Source: Macrotis lagotis
Lineage: Eukaryota; Chordata; Mammalia; Peramelemorphia; Peramelidae
Direction of reading: 5' to 3'
Assembly: GCF_037893015.1 (NCBI RefSeq)
Contig: NC_133658.1
Span: 881,248,893-881,312,892, forward strand
DNA: 64,000 bases
In this document: in pieces, positions 56,815 to 64,000 of the stretch
Numbering within the stretch: the stretch's first letter is position 1
Layout of the letters: every line of letters begins with the position of its first letter
Made by a program: the position numbers and the translations under genes
Notes under the pieces: generated by a model
The model's input: only the letters and a program-made list of their open reading frames with translations
Database searches by the model: none
Told to the model about the DNA's origin: nothing

Positions 56815-57330
56815 CCATAGCCCCAAATGCAGCTTCCCCCCACTCCCACTCCCGATGAAAGATCAAGTTCTCCCAAGGCACAATCTCCTCTTTTTAAAGA
56901 AAGAGATTTAGAAGCAAGAGAGGAGGTTGGCTTCCAGCTGAGGTTGAAATGTGAAGGCGGAACAATGACAAAGATGGGCAGACAGAGACTGCAGCTGGGT
57001 AATTAGCAGTCGAGGGTGGCTGCCAGTCAATGGGCAGAATCCCCACGCAAATGTAAGCAGTGATGACGTGGGTACCTGAACTACGTAGTCTTGACCTAGG
57101 AAATGGCATCACTGGATGGAAGGAGGTGTCATGGAAGCTGCTGAGACTTTTAAAGCACCTGTGGCAGAAGGGTGGCAGGAGAGGAAGCTGGCCACCAATA
57201 CATACATGGACAATTAATGACCTGAGGTTCTCAATTAATGATCTGGGCTCAAGGAGAAGGAATGAGCCTTCTGGCCGGGTTGTCCTTTCTATCTCCTAGC
57301 CCAAACTTGTTATAGGAATGAAAGCTATAT
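56815..57330. promoter_or_regulatory. Repeat-poor block, possible regulatory element
   Basis: Contains 'gggtaattagc' (homeodomain type, 56997-57007), 'tgatgacgtgg' (CRE-like, 57061-57071) and 'caattaatga' twice. No repeat is recognised. Speculative. Confidence 0.2.
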
Positions 57331-57334
57331 AAGG

Positions 57335-58485
57335 GAAAACCATGGGAAATCATGATCTCACCCTTGGAGCCTGCTGATCAGTGTTCCCTGAAGCTCCTAA
57401 GCAGAGTAATCACATGAGAGAGGCACTCAGGCATTTGACAAGTTGCAAGGTCAAGATCTCAGGGGCCCTTTCTTAGCTCCTGTGACTCACAACTGTTTCC
57501 CATTAAGAGAGATTTAGAATCAAAGCCTTTATAGTTGGAAGGGAACATAGAGATCACCTAATCCAGAGGTCATAACTGAGGTCATGAAAGAGTCAGAGAA
57601 GTTCCAAAGTAATGTAGTCAGGTGAGAAATGAGAAGTTTTGACCTGAGCTCTCTCCTTAAATGGAAGATCTTGGTGAGGTAGGTGAAGGGATAAGTCTAT
57701 GACTTGACATGGTAGGGGAAAAGAAAACATTTCCTTTATCTTAGGAACCAGTGTGCAAGTCTCAGAAAAGCCTCCACAGAACTAGAGTGAAAACTTGGGA
57801 AGGGGTACTCTCAATGGTCAAAAAGTGGAGGATTAGCCTTATGGGGAAATGATGACATGTTTTTAATTCAGAAAGAGACTGAGAGAGAATTATGACTGAA
57901 AGTTATAAAAACCAAAACATAGAGAGACAGAAAGACATATATCCCCAAATCTCAGATGCTTAATTAAGAAGGAAGAAAAGAAGCACCTCTAATAAGTAAA
58001 TGAATGAAAAATCAATCATTTAATCACTTATCAGTCTCTTACTATTCACAAAATATCTTTCTCAGCAGCAAAGAAGAAGGTAATGCTTCTTTTGTAATGT
58101 CGTATCTAATGATAAAACCTGTCTTTCATTAACTATTTGATGGTGCCAAGGACTTAACAGCAAGAACGTTCCTCTCTATGAGTTGGGGCTGCTGAGGAGG
58201 CACCAAAGTAATTACCATGTCCTGTCTGCAAGGACAGAATGATTGTTTGGACTGGGCTGGATGGACTGATGGTCTGGAGTTGGGGTGGGGGTATGTCCTA
58301 CCATTCCCTCTATTCTAAAGCTCACACATCAACTGGTAGTTTATATTGGTCATATTGAGGAAAGTGGACCCCTTCTTTACAGTGATTTCTCATCTCAATG
58401 ATGCCTGTGAGGCCTTGGATGGAAGCAGGGTTGGTGGTTTGGTTAAGGCAAGGAGACTGCTATTTTTATGACTCTTGGGTACAAG
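57335..58485. other. Intergenic DNA, nothing assigned
   Basis: MIR-like text near 57510-57620. No coding frame of note. Confidence 0.4.
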
Positions 58486-58489
58486 GTCC

Positions 58490-59415
58490 TGAACTTTCTT
58501 CAACAGTTGATAAATGGTTAAAGTATATGAACAGGCAGTTTTCCCATGAAGAAATCAAAATAATTTATAGTCATATAAATATGCTCTAAATAATTTTTGA
58601 TTAGAGAAATGCAGATTAAAACAATCTTTCCACCTACTGGATTGACTAAAATAGTAGAAAGGGGAAAATGACAAATGTTGGAGAGGATGTGGAAAAATTA
58701 GGACGCTAATTTGTTGTTTGTGAGAGCATTTTAGAGAGCAACCTAGAATTATGCCCAAAGAGTTATTAAGCTACCCATACCATTTGATCCAGTGATATTA
58801 CTATTTGGTCTATTTCCAAAGATGATTAGGGTAAAAGAAAAAGAAGCTAAATGTTCTAAATGTTTATAGCAGTTCTCTTTGTGGTGGCAAAGAACAGGAA
58901 ATTTCAGGGATGTCCATTAATTGAGGAATGGCTGAATAAGTTATGGTATATGATTGTGATGGAATACTACTGTGCAATAAGAAATGATGAGATCAATGAT
59001 TTTAGAAAAATATGAAAACCTTGCATGAAATAATGAGAAAATGAGCAGAACCAAGAGAAGATTATATAAGTAACTACAATATTGTTTTAAGAATGACTTT
59101 GAGCAAGTAAATTATTTTGTCTATTATAAATACCCAAATGAACTATCAAAGACATATGAAAAAAAGACACTATCTGTATCCACAGAAAGAAATGATAAAT
59201 ATAAATAATGTATAGAATAATTTTACAAATATTTGTTTGTGTGTATCTAATGGTGGCCATCTCTATGGTGGCGGAGGGGAGGAAAAAGAAAAATATATAG
59301 GATAATTTCATATATTTGAAAGGAATAGCAAGTTGGGTATAAATAGATTTTCAGTTTCATGTGTTGTTATGGAAATGCTTGTTTATTCCATAAATTAAAA
59401 ATAAAATAAAAAACC
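58490..59415 (+). mobile_element. L1-type LINE, end of ORF2 and 3' region
   Basis: 'gagaaatgcagattaaaaca', 'atttgatccagtgatattac', 'ttgaggaatggctgaataag' and 'gatggaatactactgtgcaa' are the classic end of L1 ORF2. Many frame breaks. Confidence 0.85.
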
Positions 59416-59559
59416 CAAAATAAAATAATAGTTAAGGTAAAATTGATATTGTTGAATACATGCCTTAGTGAGTGAGTGAACAAATGAAAATGTTCTTGCC
59501 ATCCCTCCAATTAATTTTAGGATACTTTTTGCAGACTGATAAAGCAAAGATTGGAAAAC

Positions 59560-59788
59560 TTCCTCTTTCTTTTCCTCCCTCTCTTTTCCCCTCCCTTCCT
59601 TCTTCCCTTTCTGCCTTTCCTTCCTTTCTCCCTTCCTCCCTTCTTTACTCCTTCCCTCTGCTCCTCTCTCCCTCTTTCTCCATTTCTTCCTTCCTTCCTT
59701 CTTTCCTTCCTTCCTTCCTTCCTTCCTTCCTTCCTTCCTTCCTTCCTTCTTTCCTTCCTTCCTCCCCTTCCCTCCCTCCCTCCCTTCT

Positions 59789-59820
<32 letters not shown>

Positions 59821-59878
59821 TTCTTCTTCTTCTTCTTCTTCCTCTCTCTCTCTCTCTCTCTCTCTCTCCTTTCTTTCC
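59560..59878. repeat. Compound (TTCC)n / (TTC)n / (CT)n tract
   Basis: Pyrimidine-only strand for about 300 bases. Open frames here are artefacts. Confidence 0.95.
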
Positions 59879-60734
59879 TTCTTTTGTCCAGAACATTGTC
59901 ATAATAAATAGTTATATACCCCTTTAAAGTTGGTAAACCACTTTATCTTATTGAGGCAAATAGTACTTATGTTATTTTCCCCATTTGTAGGTGAGATAAG
60001 TGAGATTGAGAATTGTTGGTGATCACGTAGTGACAGGATTGAAATGCAAAAACAGAATAGGAAAAGGAAACTGGAGAAGCAATATGTATTAAAAATTATA
60101 AAATACCCTGAGAGCAGAATATTTATTGTACGTTAGATTTCTTCTGTTTCCCTTGAATTTTCAAACCAGTTGTGGCCCCACAGACAGTGTAGCACATACA
60201 CCACAAAAGACTCTCAGTGAATATCTAGTCATTATAAGACTTACAATGCCATAAGGAGTTTCTATTTCATGGCACTGTACATTTATAAAATGCTTCTTTT
60301 GCAATTTTTTGTGATAAGTAGCATGTAATACTTGTATGAATTTATGGTTGCAAGGTGCTTTATATACATTATCTCAGTGAACCCTTCCAGCAACTCTTGA
60401 AAGAAGATGCTCTTTGTTCATTTCACAGAAAAGAAAACTGAGCCCCCTTTTTTTGGCACCAGGAAAGACCAGTCTCATATTCAGATCATCAGAAGAATGA
60501 GCTCAGCCCCTTCGCTCCCAGAGGATGTCTTCCTCAGTCTGGTTCTGACATTGCAAGCAATTCTGCCTCCTTCAAGTGTCTCTAATGGGTAAGGAACAAA
60601 AGTAAGGTATGGATAACAAAATTAACTGCCTATTATCTGAAAAGATAAGGATAAAATTAAAAGAAAGAGATCTCCAGTGCAAACATGAAAAGCTTACATA
60701 TCTTTCCAATTTACATCTTAATAGTAATCACTGT

Positions 60735-60935
60735 TGTTTGTAGTTTTAAGATTTGCAAAATGCTTTATATATGTAGGCTTAGTGAAACCTCACAGAAATT
60801 GGGTGAGAATGGTTACTAAGCCCATTTTACAGATCAGAATCTGAAACTCAAAGAGACTTGCCCTGGATCGTATAGTGTCAAAGATGGAGTTTGAATCCAG
60901 GTCTACCTGATTCCAAATAAGGTAGAGGAGTCCAT
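60735..60935 (-). mobile_element. MIR-type core SINE
   Basis: 'cccattttacagatcagaat', 'aaagagacttgccctggatc' and 'gtttgaatccaggtctacct'. Confidence 0.7.
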
Positions 60936-61324
60936 CAGTTTTCCATTGGCAAGACAAGAAGAAATATAATCCAATGATTCCACCATTGGGTCAGGGAGCC
61001 TTCAGCTTAAGCCTTTCCTAAACTCTGATTTACTCTGAAAACAGCCTGTCACCTCTGTTTAGAATCAGGTTGGCCACTGGGAGATTTACAACCCTGAAAG
61101 ACTCACAAAATATTAAGAATTTTTTAGCAAGAGTATTAAAAACAGATCAAAATCCATCAACCACTCAAATGAAAGGGAAAGATTGTTAGGCTATGTGTAA
61201 TTCAGAAGACTTGATGCTGGGAGCTGGACATACAAAGAGAGGGGGAGTCTCTTATAGTAGCAAATAATCTACTGGGGAATGGAAAAGGGATATAATTATG
61301 CATATAAGTGAAAATAAAATAATT

Positions 61325-62035
61325 TACATTTTAAAATATTTATTTTAATATTCATTTAAAATTTTTGAGTTCCAGATTCTTTCCTTCCCTCCTGCCCTGT
61401 CTTTCTTTACCCATTGAAAAGATAAGCAACATAACATTACTTATGTGGAATCATGAAAATATATTTTTATATTAACCAGGTTGCAAGAAAAAACACTTCA
61501 ATCTACACTCAGACTTCATCAGTTATCTCTATGGAGGCAGATGGCATTTTTCATAAGTCATTCAGAATTTTCTTGGATTGTTGTAATAATAAGAGTAGTT
61601 AAATCTTTCACAGTTGATCATCTTTACAATTTTGTTGGTATTGTGTACAATATTCTCCACTCACTACGTATCAGTTCATGTAAGTCTTCTCAGGTCTTTT
61701 TGAAAATATCCTATTCAGGGGCAGCTAGGTGGTGTAGTGGATAAAGCACCGGCCCTGGAGTCAGGAGTACCTGGGTTCAAATCTGGTCTCAGACACTTAA
61801 TAATTACCTAGCTGTGTGGCTTTGGGCAAGCCACTTAACCCCATTTGCCTTGCAACAAACCCCTAAAAAAACCCCAAAACATCCTATTCAACACTTTTTA
61901 TAGCATAATAGTATTCCATTACAAATCATATACTATAACTTGTTGATGAACATCCTCTCAATTTCCAATTCTTTGTCACCACAAGAAGAATTGCTATAAA
62001 TAATTGTATACTTACAGGCTCTTTTCCCACAAAGT
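61325..62035 (-). mobile_element. L1-type LINE 3' region, interrupted by a SINE
   Basis: 'tttgagttccagattctttc' on the left and 'tagtattccattacaaatca' on the right are antisense to L1 3' text (compare 58960). Split by the SINE at 61718-61880. Confidence 0.75.
61718..61880 (+). mobile_element. Marsupial SINE with perfect target-site duplication
   Basis: 'ggggcagctaggtggtgtag' to an A-rich end, flanked by 'atcctattca' at 61708-61717 and 61881-61890. It is the younger insertion in the LINE. Confidence 0.95.
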
Positions 62036-62043
62036 AATTTTAG

Positions 62044-62585
62044 AAGAGAAAATGCTAAGGAGTGGTCAGAAAAGACTTCATAAAGGAGACAGCACCTGAA
62101 GTTATCCACCTTAGTGCTCACTTTCCACTTACTTTTCACCTGTGGCTCCAAGAAGCTGTGGGGTGCTCAGCAGTCATATCCCATAAAACCATTTTGGTAG
62201 ACAGACTAAACCAGGTTGAGTGTATCCAACAGCCTACAAACCCAACATTGAGTTAGGGGAGATGTCTGCTTCAGGCATATGAAGACTTCCCCTCAGTGGA
62301 ATGAGTGGATAAAAAATTATTCCACTGGCCACAAGGCAGTTGAAGTCGTTGCTGTGGAGTGCATAGAGCTTGGTCAGTCACAAAGATGCCAAGGTCATCC
62401 ACTGTATCCCAGACCATCATTAATTATCTTAGCTTCTGCCTTGTCATTGAACTACAATGACTGTGGAAGAGAGAGTAAAATTGATGGCTGTTCAGTTCTG
62501 TCTTACTTAAGTCCAATTCTCTGGCAAGACAAGACATCACTTTTCAAAATGAAGGATGACAGCACCTCAGCTGAATTTTGATTAG
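62044..62585 (+). mobile_element. RTE-type LINE 5' region
   Basis: 'cacctgtggctccaagaagc', 'ctaaaccaggttgagtgtat' and 'gatgccaaggtcatccactg' match 2085-1620 read on the minus strand. Confidence 0.75.
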
Positions 62586-62589
62586 AGCT

Positions 62590-63640
62590 AAGGATTCTAA
62601 GATGTGGAATTGAGGTATGTACACCACCATACATAGAAGGCATAAGAATGCCTTCATCCCTCATTTTGACTTTTCAAAATTCCAGAGTAATAAATTTTAT
62701 CTTTTAGGGGATTAAGGGATTAAGGTTACCTATAAGAGATTTTGTAGAATCAGAATGCAAATACTGGAAAACCCACTTCTGTATCTGTGGGGAGTGGGGG
62801 AGAGTGATTTAGCATTTGACCACCTTCCTGTCTTCTGTAGCTGTCCACGAATTGGATTTGTTTGCTATTTACTTAGATCTGAAATGTGATGCTTTTCAGG
62901 AAGGTTATGGGTATTTGTAGTAGGATACAAAGGGATTGCTGAGAAATGGACCTCCAGCACCGTGGACAGCAGCAGAATGTCCAATTCCAGAGGACAGAGC
63001 TGGCGATGAATGGATATCGGCAGGCCCCCTCCCAGGGATTAGAGAGAAAAATCAGTATGGGGGAGATGTGGGGATACTGAGTTCCTGACCAGAATGGCCA
63101 CCCCACCCATGTCTTTGAAGTGGGGAGCAAACTTCATATACAGGAGGGAGTGAAGGTATGCATGGGGAGAGGAGGAGATCGGCAAAACAGATGATATGAA
63201 GAATTTGGTCTGTTCTTGATCTGTATTTCTTTTAATACTTTTCTTTTCTCCCTGGAAGGCGTCTGCTTCCAGATACCTTCCTTCTCCTCATCTCCAGCTA
63301 AGTTCTTCTCAATCAACTCTTGTAGGACCCTGGAAAGAGGAAACAGGCGACTTGGGGTTAGTGGGACCTGCTCCTAGACCCATCCTTCAATTCTCTTCTC
63401 CCTCTTCCCCATCCAAGAGAGGAGACTTCACTGTCTGTGGAGCCTGGGTGTGTTGGGGTGGGATGTCCCCAAGGCTTCCTTGCCCTTGGAAAATTAAAGG
63501 CGGAAGAGTCCACCTCCCCACGCAACTCCAAATCCTGGGAATCCGTCTCCTCCCTCGTTCCTATCCACCCCATCCTGGCCTGTTTCTATACAAGGCCATC
63601 CCTCGCTCACCGGTCCCTTACTCCCACCCCCTACATTCAG
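62590..63640. other. Repeat-poor DNA upstream of NPPB
   Basis: No clear repeat and no gene. 62880-63130 and 63400-63640 rise in GC toward the promoter. Open frames in the last part lack start context and conservation that I can judge. Confidence 0.4.
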
Positions 63641-63660
63641 CTGAGACCCCAGTTAGGAAG

Positions 63661-63680
63661 AAAAGGCGGGGGGCGTGGAA
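63661..63680 (+). promoter_or_regulatory. GC box upstream of NPPB
   Basis: 'aaaaggcggggggcgtggaa' is a double Sp1/KLF-type site in the CpG-rich promoter approach. Confidence 0.4.
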
Positions 63681-63748
63681 GGGGGGTGCGGTGCAGAGAT
63701 TGTGTGAGACGGCGGAGGCGCATTCTCAGGCCTTGAGCTCAGCGAGGT

Positions 63749-63778
63749 CGGAATGTGACTGATAAGTTGGAGATAACC
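63749..63778 (+). promoter_or_regulatory. NPPB: NPPB proximal M-CAT and paired GATA sites
   Basis: 'ggaatgtg' (M-CAT, the TEAD site, 63750-63757), 'tgataa' (63760-63765) and 'agataacc' (63771-63778) lie in this order within 30 bases. Mammalian NPPB promoters are known for the same M-CAT plus GATA4 cluster just upstream of the start site. Confidence 0.65.
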
Positions 63779-63816
63779 CTGAGACCGGGAAGGGCAAGGG
63801 CAGGACTCGGCTGGGG

Positions 63817-63824
63817 ATAAATAG
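63817..63824 (+). promoter_or_regulatory. NPPB: TATA-like box of NPPB
   Basis: 'ataaatag'. It predicts transcription start near 63845, giving a 5' leader of about 120 bases before the ATG. Confidence 0.6.
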
Positions 63825-63884
63825 CGACTGTGGCAGTGAGGAGCCGGAGAGAGAAAGTCAGAAGGGCTGAGAGAGGAAAGGAGA

Positions 63885-63925
63885 AGCAGCGGCAGCAGTA
63901 GCGGCAGCAGCAGCGGCAGCAACAA
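63885..63925. repeat. (GCAGCG)n/(GCA)n repeat in the 5' leader
   Basis: 'gcagcggcagcagtagcggc' type units lie between the TATA-like box and the ATG, so in the predicted untranslated leader. Confidence 0.8.
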
Positions 63926-63968
63926 GCCAAGATCGCTCCTTCGCCCTCCAGCCCACTCCTTCCCAAAC

Positions 63969-64000
63969 ATGGATACCCAGAAAGCGCTGCCTAGCCTCTT
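63969..64000 (+). CDS. NPPB: B-type natriuretic peptide precursor, first codons
   Basis: ATG at 63969 in good context ('aaacatgg') opens MDTQKALPSL and runs off the window, so only ten codons are visible. The M-D-x-Q-x-A start resembles the signal peptide of mammalian BNP precursors, and the promoter has the M-CAT/GATA/TATA layout of that gene. BNP is secreted by heart muscle and acts on the guanylyl cyclase receptor NPR1 to raise cGMP. The call rests on few residues plus the promoter. No upstream ATG is seen between the predicted start site and this one. Confidence 0.68.
   Translation, partial: MDTQKALPSL

Noticed and set aside
59472..59927. Ser/Leu/Pro-rich membrane-like protein
   Set aside because: Translation of a pyrimidine-only compound microsatellite.
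63352..63762. A 136-codon open frame upstream of NPPB
   Set aside because: It has no ATG start, runs across the promoter and GC box, and other frames are open too, as expected for a CpG-rich promoter.

Overview
The window is nuclear DNA from a mammal, almost certainly a marsupial. The repeats say so: many tRNA-derived SINEs of the marsupial type (head 'gcagctaggtggcgcagtgg', tail 'gccttgcaaaaacc'), MAR1-like core SINEs with the 'ggcaaagatactggagtggtttgcc' segment, RTE-type and L1-type LINE pieces, and older MIR, L2 and CR1/L3 remains. The species is not resolved.

Layout. 1-13.9 kb is repeat-rich and has no host gene that I can support; it opens with an antisense RTE LINE. 13.95-31.6 kb carries the main find, eight exons on the + strand of a receptor-like guanylyl cyclase: an N-terminal tail, a membrane segment, a NIT-like sensor region, a second membrane segment, a signalling helix, the cyclase catalytic domain and a C-terminal tail. 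Splice phases match across all seven junctions, but the reading frame carries at least six lesions (two nonsense codons, a further stop in the tail, two frameshifts and a GT-to-AT donor change). I read it as a unitary pseudogene of a NIT-domain guanylyl cyclase. 31.6-63.6 kb is a gene-poor stretch of repeats with an unusual inverted duplication (36.9-37.8 kb), a 33-bp minisatellite (41.2-41.7 kb), an L1 copy holding only ORF1 and flanked by a 15-bp target-site duplication (53.46-56.2 kb), and a few repeat-poor blocks that could be regulatory.

The last 350 bases hold a promoter and the first codons of a gene read as NPPB (B-type natriuretic peptide). The evidence is the start of the protein (MDTQKALPSL) and a promoter block with an M-CAT site, two GATA sites and a TATA-like box in the expected order. 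The dead cyclase gene therefore lies about 32 kb upstream of NPPB, in the same orientation. In other mammals the DNA upstream of NPPB is a long gene-poor interval that holds cardiac control elements, so parts of 32-63 kb may act on NPPB/NPPA; this is inference.

Most short open frames here come from microsatellites, minisatellites or retroelements and are not annotated as genes.
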